DNA from: Singulisphaera sp. GP187
GTDB taxonomy: Bacteria; Planctomycetota; Phycisphaerae; Phycisphaerales; SM1A02
DNA length: 63,273 nt
Direction: 5' to 3'
NCBI GenBank assembly: GCA_945862215.1
Contig: CAMAXY010000009.1
Coordinates: forward strand, 1-63,273
In this document: positions 35,220 to 43,912 of the stretch, piece by piece
How the letters are laid out: each line of letters begins with the position of its first letter
Position numbering within the stretch: position 1 is the stretch's first letter
Position numbers and translations under genes: made by a program
The notes under the pieces: generated by a model
Told to the model about the DNA's origin: nothing
The model's input: the letters and a program-made list of their open reading frames with translations, nothing else
The model's database searches: none

Positions 35220-36104
35220 TCAGTCTGGGTCGATCGCTCCGACCATCAAATCGCGGCGCGCTATCAAATTGAGCACTTTTTCCGCTGCTACTCGCGTTGG
35301 CCATGTTCCAATGCGCACTGCGAAAAGTTCTTCTCCCTTGGCGGAATGAATCGTGTCAATGCGAGCGGTGGGAGCTTTCGAACGCTTCAAGTCACTTGCA
35401 AGATCTTTTGAGCGCTGCTTCGCCGCAGCCTGAGTGCTGTAACTGCCAGCGCGAATGGTGAACTCACGATCTGCAACAGAATTTCCCGCAGGATGATCCA
35501 CTGCACTTTTCGTTGCGGCACGCTGAGGAGCAGCACTCGTTGCCTTCGGTTGGAGTGTCCATGCAGGAGCAGGTGCGATTTCCGCATCCTCCGATTTATC
35601 TCGCTCTTTGCCAAGCACAACAACAGTTGTAATTGCTGGAGCTTCCAACATATTTCTCGCACGCTCTGCGCATTCACGCGCACGAACAGCGTCAGATCCA
35701 GAAAGCTTCGCCGCAGCTTGAGAATAGAAAACAGCGGCTTCTTGGGGATGATGCTGAGACAAATTGATGTCACCAAGGAGAACCAATGCGCCGCCAGAGA
35801 CGTTTCCATCCTGCGCACTGCTTGCTTGGATTGCAAACTTCTGCGCTTGATCCATATTTCCAAGTTTGTAGGAACTCATCGCTGCGATGAGAGCGCCTTG
35901 AGTAGATGTTGTACGATCACCGCTGCGAACAAGATTTTGACTTTCGGAAAGTGCGGCTGCGTATCGACCTTCTTCATATCTTGAAACAGCAGAAGACATG
36001 TTGCCAGCTTTCGGTTGGCTTTCACAAGAGGCACAAGAAAATATCAGCGCACTCAAAATCGATAAATTGATTTCGCGATATTCGCGTCGGTTGCATCCTT
36101 GCAC
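35220..36104 (-). CDS. Envelope lipoprotein with TPR-like helices and C-terminal SPOR domain
   Basis: 294 residues, GTG start at 36104. A lipobox-like IFSCASC around residue 24-27 gives a lipidated Cys. Residues about 35-155 hold TPR-like helices (YEEGRYAAALSESQ, YKLGNMDQAQKFAIQ, HPQEAAVFYSQAAAKL). After an Ala/Pro/Thr linker the last 80 residues form a SPOR domain: FTIRAGSYSTQAAAKQRSKD and LFAVRIGTWPTRVAAEKV, the pair of repeats that bind denuded septal peptidoglycan. A cell-division or wall role is inferred. Confidence 0.85.
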   Translation of the reverse strand: MQGCNRREYREINLSILSALIFSCASCESQPKAGNMSSAVSRYEEGRYAAALSESQNLVRSGDRTTSTQGALIAAMSSYKLGNMDQAQKFAIQASSAQDGNVSGGALVLLGDINLSQHHPQEAAVFYSQAAAKLSGSDAVRARECAERARNMLEAPAITTVVVLGKERDKSEDAEIAPAPAWTLQPKATSAAPQRAATKSAVDHPAGNSVADREFTIRAGSYSTQAAAKQRSKDLASDLKRSKAPTARIDTIHSAKGEELFAVRIGTWPTRVAAEKVLNLIARRDLMVGAIDPD

Positions 36105-36111
36105 GTGCAGT

Positions 36112-36117
36112 ATCGTA
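36112..36117 (-). promoter_or_regulatory. -10 hexamer TACGAT, leaderless start of the SPOR lipoprotein gene
   Basis: On the minus strand TACGAT is followed by seven bases (actgcac) and the GTG start at 36104. No Shine-Dalgarno. The opposite strand of the same site reads TATCGT (36111-36116), a candidate -10 for the divergent acyl-CoA ligase. Confidence 0.45.
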
Positions 36118-36145
36118 TCTCCAAGTCGCCCTCTGGCGCAAGTCG

Positions 36146-37603
36146 ATGAAACTTCTCAAGAACATTCAGCGCAACTTGTTGCTTCGCCCTTGGCGTATCG
36201 CGGTCATTGATGATCAGCGGTCGTGGCGTGCATTCGAGCTGCAATTTGTCGCTTGGCATCTTGCGAAGAAGATCATGGCGGTTTCAGATAAACCACGCAT
36301 TGGAATCATGCTCCCGACGTCAGGTCTCTTTCCGCCAGCCGTGATGGCAGGATGGTCGCTTGGACGAACGATCGTCCCTTTGAACTATCTGCTTTCAAAG
36401 TCTGACTTGGAATATGTCTGCGCAGATGCTGGAATCGATGCATGCATCACTATTGGACCCATGATTGATTTGATAGGGGGTCTACCAAGCGAAGTGACCC
36501 CAATCCGCATGGATCAAATGAAATTCGGTGGAATTCCGCCAATTCGCATCTCAAAACGTATGAAACAAGACGATCTTGCGGTACTTCTGTACACCTCTGG
36601 AACGAGTGGTCGACCAAAGGGAGTCATGCTGACCGCGGGCAATCTGAGTGCGAACATCGATCAGATCGTGGACCGTGCAAAATTCGATCGTCACGACACG
36701 ATGCTGGGCGTGCTGCCGCAATTCCATACATTTGGATTGACGGTTCTGACTTTGCTTCCTCTGGCAATTGGCTGCCTTGCGATTTATACCGCGCGCTTTG
36801 TTCCAAGAAAACTTATTGCTTTGGCACGCACCCATCGACCAACGGTTCTTGTCGCAATCCCTTCAATGTATGGAGCATTGCGACTGGTCAAAGAAGCGAC
36901 GAAAGAAGATCTCGCCAGCCTTCGATATGTGGTCAGTGGGGGAGAACCCTTGCCGCAAGCAGTTTCCGACACTTTTTCCGAACGATTTGGCATCCGAATT
37001 AGTGAGGGATATGGCTTGACCGAGACAGCTCCCGTCACCAACTGGTGCCTCCCAGAAGAATGGAAGTGGCGCAGTGTCGGACGCCCGCTTAAGGATGTCA
37101 CTGAACGAATCGTGGACACCGATGGAAATGATGTTGCAGCAGGCGGTGAAGGTGAAATTCGCATTCAAGGACCCAACGTGATGGCGGGATATTGGAATCT
37201 GCCGCAAGAAACCAAAGCAGTCTTTGACGAGAAAGGTTTTTTTCGCACAGGCGACATAGGGCGCATCGACAGCGATGGTCATCTTTTTATCACAGGACGC
37301 ATGAAAGAGATGATGATCATCTCTGGAGAAAATGTTTTCCCGCGGGAAATCGAAGAAGTCCTTGATCGTCATCCGTCAGTCAAGGCGAGCGCAGTCATTG
37401 GTATGCCAGACGAATCACGCGGCGAACTTCCAATTGCATTCATTGAATTGAAAGAGGGAGAGACATTCGATGAGCTTGCGCTTCGAACTTGGTGCCGCGA
37501 GAATCTTGCGCAGTTCAAAGTACCAAGAGAAATCCGCCTTCTCGATCCACTGCCGCGCAATCCAACGGGCAAGATCATGCGCAGGTCGCTCAAGATTGGG
37601 TAG
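36146..37603 (+). CDS. AMP-forming acyl-CoA ligase/synthetase
   Basis: 485 residues of the ANL superfamily. It adenylates a carboxylate and forms its CoA thioester. The P-loop is LLYTSGTSGRPKGVM (from about residue 148); SEGYGLTETAPVT is the A5 block; FFRTGDIGRIDSDGHLFITG is A7-A8, and NPTGKIMRRSL contains the catalytic Lys of A10. Acyl specificity is not readable; long- or medium-chain fatty acid activation is most likely. Convergent with the first dockerin-like gene, whose stop is 22 bases away. Confidence 0.93.
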   Translation: MKLLKNIQRNLLLRPWRIAVIDDQRSWRAFELQFVAWHLAKKIMAVSDKPRIGIMLPTSGLFPPAVMAGWSLGRTIVPLNYLLSKSDLEYVCADAGIDACITIGPMIDLIGGLPSEVTPIRMDQMKFGGIPPIRISKRMKQDDLAVLLYTSGTSGRPKGVMLTAGNLSANIDQIVDRAKFDRHDTMLGVLPQFHTFGLTVLTLLPLAIGCLAIYTARFVPRKLIALARTHRPTVLVAIPSMYGALRLVKEATKEDLASLRYVVSGGEPLPQAVSDTFSERFGIRISEGYGLTETAPVTNWCLPEEWKWRSVGRPLKDVTERIVDTDGNDVAAGGEGEIRIQGPNVMAGYWNLPQETKAVFDEKGFFRTGDIGRIDSDGHLFITGRMKEMMIISGENVFPREIEEVLDRHPSVKASAVIGMPDESRGELPIAFIELKEGETFDELALRTWCRENLAQFKVPREIRLLDPLPRNPTGKIMRRSLKIG

Positions 37604-37625
37604 ACCGAAGATTTTGCGAACAAAT

Positions 37626-39353
37626 TCAGGGGCAAACACCCCAACCACTTAGCAATATGGCGAGATCGTTTCCATTCGTGGTGTTGTCACCATTAATATC
37701 GGCACCAGTTGTTCCCCATGCGCTAAGAAGGACGGCAAGATCTGAGCCACTGCGCAGTCCATCTGTGTTGTAATCACCCGGGCATGGTTGGCATATGGTC
37801 AGTGAAGATGTGACGGAAAGCATTCCAGCTCCGACCGAACCATTTATGCTTGCGACACGCATGAGGTACTCCGATCCGCATTGCGCAGTGAAATTCACGA
37901 GTGCGCTTGAGGGATTGGTCGTACATAAATCAGTGTTATCGTTACAAGCAATCGCTACAGAAGTTGCACTGCACGGGTATGGGTAAATCACAAGTGCTGT
38001 ATTCAGACTTCCAATACCGCATGTCCGCACAGTCACAGAACCGCGGACATTCTTCAAGCGATACCAAACATCTCTACCAACTACATTGGGAGAGACAATG
38101 CAACCTAATGGAATTGGATTGCTGCCTGACGTTGCTGCGACGAGTGTGAATGGAACTTGGCCAAGCGAAACAATCGTCGCTTGTGAACATTGATCGTTCG
38201 CAGGCACTGGAGGTGAGCATTGGGAGATGGCGATGTCAACGCACGATTGATCCCATGACTTTTGGCAACACACTGGATCGATCGCGCAAACGGAATTGCA
38301 GCAAGTAGAAATTTGACAGCCTGGTGTGTTGTGAGTGTCGAAGCAATCTCCAGAAGAACCGCATGGGTTCGAGCAGACATCATCCCAACTCACTTTTAAA
38401 TTGTAATTTTGCAACTCTTCACATCCGTAAATGAACGGCTGTGGGGTGGGGAAAGTGCCACGAGCAACAACAACGTACCACGTTCCTGCGGTCATGCATT
38501 GAGTGCGACTTTGAACCAAGCATCCACTTGTTTGGAGTGAAAGCATTGCGCCAGATAGAGATAAGCAAGGCTGCGATAAGAGCGCAACAAAAACTGGGAG
38601 CGTTCCACTTTCAAGTGTTCCATATTCCGCTTGGATATCAATAGTGACCCGTGAGAGTCCATCCCCATTGGGATCTGGAAGAACAAGTTTGTACGCATCA
38701 AGATCGGGCAAGCCTTGTTGACTCCCATCACCACTATCAACGAATCTAAAACTTCCACAAATAGTCTTGCCACTCTGAATCGTCAAGAGAGTGGTGTTCG
38801 CCGCCCCGTTGACGCATGGCGAATTTCCTACACCTGTGGTTGCGCAAGGCTCGTTCTCCGCCATTGAAGATGTGGGGCAGGGAGGTGTGCAACTTGTTCC
38901 ACAAATTGAAAATGCAGCAGAGACGCAAGTTTGATCCCAAGCGACGGAACAACAGAATGCGTACACGGCACAAACAGACTCACAGCAAGCAGCATCCGAA
39001 CAAGATGGTGTTGGGTGAACAACCGTGCAAAGACCAGCAGAACTAGAACCACACGGCACAGGCGGAGGAGTTGAACAGTTGACCTGTGCAATGAAAGCGC
39101 ACTGACTGTCCCATTGAGTCAAGCAACAGAATTGATCAATTGCGCAAACCAGAGCGCAACAGACTGGAGTATCACATCCCGGAGTTGGATGAGAAACGGT
39201 GCATGAACCAGTCGCATCGACGGGGCATGTCTGCGCCCATGCGTATCCGCTTGAAAAGGCACCCAAAGCGATCAATCCGCACAGGAAGTTGGGTATGTTT
39301 GCGAAGGATTTCAAGATAGCCAACAATACGAGAAAAACTCTGATTTCAATCAT
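37626..39353 (-). CDS. Secreted Cys-rich protein with C-terminal dockerin-like module
   Basis: About 575 residues; positions below count from the TTG at 39356 (576 residues). The N terminus is a signal peptide; a TTG further in (start ...KSFANIPNFLCGLIALG) is a possible better start because TACAAT lies very close to the ATG at 39353. Three copies of a 43-residue Cys-rich module lie at 52-94, 110-152 and 338-380, each with CC-x3-VC-x6-CC-x4-WD-x2-C. Between them is a beta-rich region. The last 52 residues (525-576) are a tandem EF-hand: DYNTDGLRSGSDL and DINGDNTTNGNDL, each ending in LLSxWG. The whole suggests a Ca-stabilised cell-surface protein. Confidence 0.85.
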   Translation of the reverse strand: MIEIRVFLVLLAILKSFANIPNFLCGLIALGAFSSGYAWAQTCPVDATGSCTVSHPTPGCDTPVCCALVCAIDQFCCLTQWDSQCAFIAQVNCSTPPPVPCGSSSAGLCTVVHPTPSCSDAACCESVCAVYAFCCSVAWDQTCVSAAFSICGTSCTPPCPTSSMAENEPCATTGVGNSPCVNGAANTTLLTIQSGKTICGSFRFVDSGDGSQQGLPDLDAYKLVLPDPNGDGLSRVTIDIQAEYGTLESGTLPVFVALLSQPCLSLSGAMLSLQTSGCLVQSRTQCMTAGTWYVVVARGTFPTPQPFIYGCEELQNYNLKVSWDDVCSNPCGSSGDCFDTHNTPGCQISTCCNSVCAIDPVCCQKSWDQSCVDIAISQCSPPVPANDQCSQATIVSLGQVPFTLVAATSGSNPIPLGCIVSPNVVGRDVWYRLKNVRGSVTVRTCGIGSLNTALVIYPYPCSATSVAIACNDNTDLCTTNPSSALVNFTAQCGSEYLMRVASINGSVGAGMLSVTSSLTICQPCPGDYNTDGLRSGSDLAVLLSAWGTTGADINGDNTTNGNDLAILLSGWGVCP

Positions 39354-39394
39354 CAAATTGTAAATTTAACAAAAAACATTTCCGCAAAGAAAAA

Positions 39395-39420
39395 CCCCCT
39401 CAGTCTTTCGACCGAGGGGG
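39395..39420 (-). terminator. Intrinsic terminator of the 39469 dockerin-like gene
   Basis: CCCCCTCAGTC (39395-39405) pairs with GACCGAGGGGG (39410-39420) around TTTC; on the minus strand RNA the one mismatch becomes a G-U pair and the loop is GAAA. A T-tract follows (minus-strand TTTTTCTTT). It is almost the same as the terminator at 61744-61765. Confidence 0.9.
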
Positions 39421-39468
39421 GTTATTTGAATCCAATTCACTGATTGAACAGAAGTTCAATCACACTTC

Positions 39469-41976
39469 TTATGGGCAAGCTCCCCAACCGGTTAGAAGGA
39501 CTGCAAGATCTCCACCATTGGTCAGTCCATCATTATTGCAGTCACCTCCGGGCGTTCCCCAAGCGGTCAACAGAACGGCAAGATCAGCTCCATTTCGGAA
39601 CCCGTCGTTGTTGAAATCACCAGGGCATGGTGCTGAACAATTGACAGGAGAAGCCACGGTCACAGTGAGCGTTCCAGTTCCCAGTGCAGTTGTGGCGGAA
39701 TATCCACCCAATGCGATGGTGTACTCAGTGCCACAACTGAGCGTCACATCCATGATGGAAGAGAAGCCAGTGCATCCCGTTCCGTCGTCGTTGCAAGCGA
39801 TAACACTGCTTGCGTCGCAGGTTGTCTGCGCCGAAAGTCGGGTGTCATGATTTGCAGTGTTGCAAGTTGAGAATGTGTATAGACCGGCTTGGGTCGGAGT
39901 GAACTTGTAGAAAATGCAGTTGTAATTGATATCGGTTCCAAAGGCGCCCATATCGCAGAGACCTGTGTAATCCAAATCAACAGTTGCACCAGCGCGGGTG
40001 AATGTTGTCGCACCCATAGGGAGCGTGACAGATTCTGCACAGGTCAATCCTGCACCGCCGCCGCCACCACCGCCACCATCGGAGGAGATGACCATGTCAC
40101 CGACGCCGAAGTTGGCAGCCCCGTAACCACCGATGCGGATGGAATACGAAGTGCCAGCCGTTGCAGCAAGCGTGGCTTCGGAAGCGAGGCCGCAAGCACC
40201 AGAATCTGCATCATCGTTGCACACAACAATGGTGCCACCGCAACCGTCATAAATGTCCAATCGAGTGTCCCACGTGGCCGAACAGAGCGAAACGAGGAAG
40301 TTCCCTGTTGTTGGCGCAGTGAAAGTAAACCAGACATCGTTGAAGAAAGCAGCGCCGAACGCACCGCAAGAGGCATCCGTTGGATTTGGTCCGTCAGTCG
40401 ACGATCCATTTGTATCAAATGGATTGTTTCCAACGATTGCGACAGTTGCGTCAGCGCAATTGTCATTTGCAGGACCAACAGGAGCACCTTGCGAGATGAG
40501 CAAATCTGTTGTTCCGGTTGCGCCGTCCCATCCACCAACGCGAATGATGTACGTTGTTCCCGCTGTCAAATCAGCTGAAACACGAGATGCAAAGGCAGTT
40601 GATTCTGGACAATCGTCATTACAGGCGAGTTGATTTCCACCTGCGTCTGGACAACCATCCCATACTTCGATTCCTGTATCAAACTCGGCGCTTGAACCAC
40701 AGGTTGCGAATGTGTAGCCATCCGTTGCGGGAGCAACGAAAGAGAAGAAGACATCCTTCGTGAATGGTGCACCGCCGAAACCACAAGTCACTTCGCCGAA
40801 ACTTGTTCCAGCGTTGATGTTGGTGAAATCGTTGGAACCCACCACAGCAACTATTGGTGAGCTGCAGTCATCTCCTGCTGGTGGCACAAATGAGCAACTT
40901 ATCGAAGAAATCTGGAGGGTGTAATCATTTCCCAGTGCACCACCGCAAGGGAGATCGATGAACTGACTTGGCAGCGCAACGATGTAGTAACTACCAGGAC
41001 CAATGCAAGCGGTCATCGTGCTTGGGCAAGATCCCGTGCTGACTGCACCAACAATCGTGCATCCAGGGTTGTCAATGATTGCGCAGAACGATGGAATATT
41101 GCTGAAGAGATTCAGGGTGATCTCTGTTCCAGCTGTCACGGTGAATCCGTACCAGTCTGTGTCGCGTGTGGCCGTGCTCGCATAGAAAGTTCCGCCAATT
41201 GAAGTGTTGAGCGAAGACAAAGCCTGATTTGCGCCGCCGCCGTTGCAACCACCATTCGTGTCATCTCCGCAAGCTTCTGCTTCTGGAGTCGCAGCAGGTG
41301 GAATCGTGCAACTTCCAGCTCCGCAAGCTGGGCAGAGGGTCGCTGCCATGTCGGCGCAGATTTGATCCCATTCGGTTGTACAGCAGTATGCATCTGAAGC
41401 ACATACCGCATCGCAGCAAGATTGGTCTGCGCAGCAAGTTGTTCCAGGATTGGCAACGCAGCAATCTCCGCCGCCACCACCACCACCGCCACCGCCGCCT
41501 ACCGTGATGGACATGGTTCCAGCTCCACCAGTTGTTGTAGCGCTATAAACACCGACTGCGATGTAATAGAGCGTTCCTTGTGTCGCTGACAAAGTCATGA
41601 GGCTCGAAAACGTAGCGCAACCAACGCCGTCGTCATTGCATGCAACGACTGTCGACGCGTCGCAGCCAGTCTGAGCCGAGAGACGTGTATCAACGCCTCC
41701 AGCTGTATTGCATGTAGAAAATGTGTATGTATCAGTCGTCGTCGCGGTCCACTGGAACCAGACTGTGTGGAAATTTGTATCGGTTCCAAATTGTCCCATA
41801 TCGCACAGACCTGTGTAATCCATATCGACAGTCGCTCCAGCATTGTTGTATGCGGTCACACCATCCGAAACGGTGACAGCTGCAGCACAGGTTTGTCCGC
41901 CCTGCGCATAAGCGCCGACGGTGGTACATGTGGCGATCAAAGCTCCAGCCACAAACATTAAGGTTTCATTACGCAT
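39469..41976 (-). CDS. Large secreted Cys-rich protein with duplicated beta domains and dockerin-like tail
   Basis: About 835 residues from ATG 41976, which has GGAG seven bases upstream; positions count from the TTG at 41979. A signal peptide (to AYAQ) precedes a beta domain (28-160) that is closely repeated near the C terminus (shared 'VDxDYTGLCDMGxFGTD', 'YTFSTCNTA', 'DTRLSAQT'). Two poly-Gly linkers (161-171 and before the second copy) separate domains. One Cys-rich WD-x2-C module lies at 173-216, and two further beta domains with 'FTFTAPTTGNF'-type strands follow. Residues 785-836 are the dockerin-like tandem EF-hand ending in GWGACP. Extracellular, function unknown. Confidence 0.86.
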   Translation of the reverse strand: MRNETLMFVAGALIATCTTVGAYAQGGQTCAAAVTVSDGVTAYNNAGATVDMDYTGLCDMGQFGTDTNFHTVWFQWTATTTDTYTFSTCNTAGGVDTRLSAQTGCDASTVVACNDDGVGCATFSSLMTLSATQGTLYYIAVGVYSATTTGGAGTMSITVGGGGGGGGGGGDCCVANPGTTCCADQSCCDAVCASDAYCCTTEWDQICADMAATLCPACGAGSCTIPPAATPEAEACGDDTNGGCNGGGANQALSSLNTSIGGTFYASTATRDTDWYGFTVTAGTEITLNLFSNIPSFCAIIDNPGCTIVGAVSTGSCPSTMTACIGPGSYYIVALPSQFIDLPCGGALGNDYTLQISSISCSFVPPAGDDCSSPIVAVVGSNDFTNINAGTSFGEVTCGFGGAPFTKDVFFSFVAPATDGYTFATCGSSAEFDTGIEVWDGCPDAGGNQLACNDDCPESTAFASRVSADLTAGTTYIIRVGGWDGATGTTDLLISQGAPVGPANDNCADATVAIVGNNPFDTNGSSTDGPNPTDASCGAFGAAFFNDVWFTFTAPTTGNFLVSLCSATWDTRLDIYDGCGGTIVVCNDDADSGACGLASEATLAATAGTSYSIRIGGYGAANFGVGDMVISSDGGGGGGGGAGLTCAESVTLPMGATTFTRAGATVDLDYTGLCDMGAFGTDINYNCIFYKFTPTQAGLYTFSTCNTANHDTRLSAQTTCDASSVIACNDDGTGCTGFSSIMDVTLSCGTEYTIALGGYSATTALGTGTLTVTVASPVNCSAPCPGDFNNDGFRNGADLAVLLTAWGTPGGDCNNDGLTNGGDLAVLLTGWGACP

Positions 41977-41979
41977 CAA

Positions 41980-42244
41980 ATTTCTCCATGGAAGTTTCTA
42001 AACTAGAATCGGATCCACAAGGCTTTGGCAATGTTTCAATCTCGGTTTGTTCAGCGTCATGCTTCAGCAAACTGAGAAATAAAAACGCTACCCAATTAGA
42101 GTTGCAAACAATACAACCTTATAGGGGAAGATAACACTACATTTTCGCTTTGCAAATCTAAAGCACTTTTTTTGTAAATTTAAGGTTTAGGGTTCAAAGA
42201 CCCATGCGGCAAACCCATGCGGTAAACCCATGCGGTAAACCAAG
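41980..42244. other. Intergenic region, about 265 bases
   Basis: Contains the leader of the 39469 gene (ribosome binding site just before 41976), an A/T-rich stretch at 42080-42180 and the 13-base tandem repeat at 42201-42239. I see no RNA gene. No clear terminator follows the 42245 gene, whose 3' end is at the right edge. Confidence 0.5.
42201..42239. repeat. Three tandem 13-bp repeats
   Basis: CCCATGCGGCAAA, CCCATGCGGTAAA and CCCATGCGGTAAA follow each other without gaps, with one C-to-T difference in the first. They lie just past the 3' end of the 42245 gene. Purpose unknown; too short and few for CRISPR. Confidence 0.9.
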
Positions 42245-43912
42245 TCAATCTGAACGGCCGCCTTTGGCCGTTACTGCGCAAGTAGCAATGATTTCTTTTC
42301 CCTTGCGGATCCCCACAATCTCTGTGTTCACTGGAAGGACGAAGACGAGTTTCAGCTTGTGCTCGCCAGAACTCGGTTGCATGGGAAGGTCCGCAATTCG
42401 CTGAAAGGGCTTCGCAGGATCGAAACAAATCTCAACATCAGCTTGGCGCTCCCATACATAGCCGACGGGTTTATAACCTTTCCCCCTCGAATCTACTAAT
42501 TCAAATGGAATATCTAAACCCAATTCCTTGAAGGTCTTGGATCGGTCACCCCACATGTCAATTCCATTCTCAATTCGAGACGCATCGACCAAGACCACTT
42601 CAGTTCCCGTTGGATGGCTGAAACCACTGACTCGTTGTGAGCGGGAGACGCTAAGGGAAGTGCCTTTCTTGAAAACATCTTTGCCTTTGCTGAGATAGTT
42701 GCCAGCATCACTGGTCGCAACATTAAATGATTGTGCGTTATTGATGTTGATCATGACCGGCTTAATCGAGTTCTGAACTGCGACAAAGCTTGAAAAATCT
42801 TTCAGGAAGCCTCCATCTGGATTTGAATTGTCTTGGTCGACAATTTCACCCACATCTTGACTGGCAAATTCTTTTGCGAAGTCATTTGTCGTCGGAGGAG
42901 CCAAGAGATATCGAAGTCCTTTGATGAAAAAGACGCTTGGAGGTTTTGTGGGATCGGGGAATGAACTCGATGGAAAAATCAACACAATTTTCACATCTTG
43001 CTCAGCGGGAACACTCGTTGCATAATTCCCTATGTCTTCAAATGTGTATGTCTTCCAGATTCCGCCTTCAATGGGTTGGCGAAACTTTGTGGGAAATTCA
43101 ACACCTTGCTTTTGTTGAGCATTCGAAATTTTCGCTTGTGCACAAGACAGAATGAACTGCTCGCCGTTGTCATAACCTCCTGTAGAGATTGTCACGTCAA
43201 TCGCGTATGCACCTAAAACAGCACCATCCGAAGCAGCGAAATTTGGATCAAATGACAGACTTCCGACTGTAATGTCCTTGGGAGCAATTGCAACTCGGCC
43301 GTCTCCATTTCGAAATGTATCGCGATGAAGACTTAATGCTGTATCTGCAAGACGAGGATAGTGAGTCGCGAGCGAATACTTTCCACTTGGCGACATTCCT
43401 CCAATCGAAAGCTTTCGATAAAAATTTTCAGTTATGTTTGCGGCGGGAATCCACATCGTGCCGAATTCCTTTGGCGCGCCTTGAGAATCAGGGCTGCGTG
43501 CCCACCCTTTAAACCCCATCAATTCAGTTGGAGCTTGGATAAAACCACATGAAATCGAAGCCATGCCAATCGTCAAGACACCAGCGATGAACCCGACAAT
43601 TCCGCCGCCGATCGTATTCGCCAGGGAAGGCAATGGGATATCAAATGGAACAAGAATATCTGAAGCGACACGCGTGATGACGAGGAAAAGAAAAAACAGC
43701 AGGCCAAGAGCCATGCCCCAGCAATAGTTATCAAAACTTCCACCTTTCAATAGATAACCGAGGACAACTGGTTCCCAAAAAGCAAATGCGAGTGCTCCTG
43801 CAATAATCACACATATGCAGTGCATGACGGCACTAAACAACCCTTGATTTGCCCACCAGTATGCAATCAGAAGTATGAAAGCAGTGACGATGATGTTGAA
43901 CAGTACGCTCAT
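42245..43912 (-). CDS. CvpA-like membrane protein with large C-terminal domain
   Basis: About 555 residues from ATG 43912, which overlaps the stop of the upstream gene by one base (TAATG). The first 130 residues have four transmembrane helices and resemble CvpA/colicin V production proteins: 'SVLFNIIVTAFILLIAYWW', 'GLLFFLFLVITRVASDIL' and the Gly-rich NTIGGGIVGFIAGVLTIG. The rest, about 420 residues, is a soluble, mixed beta-rich domain with no motif I recognise. As last gene of the PilT/pseudo-GspE unit it may belong to the same envelope machine, which is inference. Confidence 0.78.
   Translation of the reverse strand: MSVLFNIIVTAFILLIAYWWANQGLFSAVMHCICVIIAGALAFAFWEPVVLGYLLKGGSFDNYCWGMALGLLFFLFLVITRVASDILVPFDIPLPSLANTIGGGIVGFIAGVLTIGMASISCGFIQAPTELMGFKGWARSPDSQGAPKEFGTMWIPAANITENFYRKLSIGGMSPSGKYSLATHYPRLADTALSLHRDTFRNGDGRVAIAPKDITVGSLSFDPNFAASDGAVLGAYAIDVTISTGGYDNGEQFILSCAQAKISNAQQKQGVEFPTKFRQPIEGGIWKTYTFEDIGNYATSVPAEQDVKIVLIFPSSSFPDPTKPPSVFFIKGLRYLLAPPTTNDFAKEFASQDVGEIVDQDNSNPDGGFLKDFSSFVAVQNSIKPVMININNAQSFNVATSDAGNYLSKGKDVFKKGTSLSVSRSQRVSGFSHPTGTEVVLVDASRIENGIDMWGDRSKTFKELGLDIPFELVDSRGKGYKPVGYVWERQADVEICFDPAKPFQRIADLPMQPSSGEHKLKLVFVLPVNTEIVGIRKGKEIIATCAVTAKGGRSD

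Noticed and set aside
40060..41500. Repeated GCC/CCG-rich DNA tracts as a mobile or regulatory repeat
   Set aside because: They encode the poly-Gly linkers of the 39469 protein in frame.
42201..42239. CRISPR array
   Set aside because: Units of 13 bases without spacers and no cas genes.
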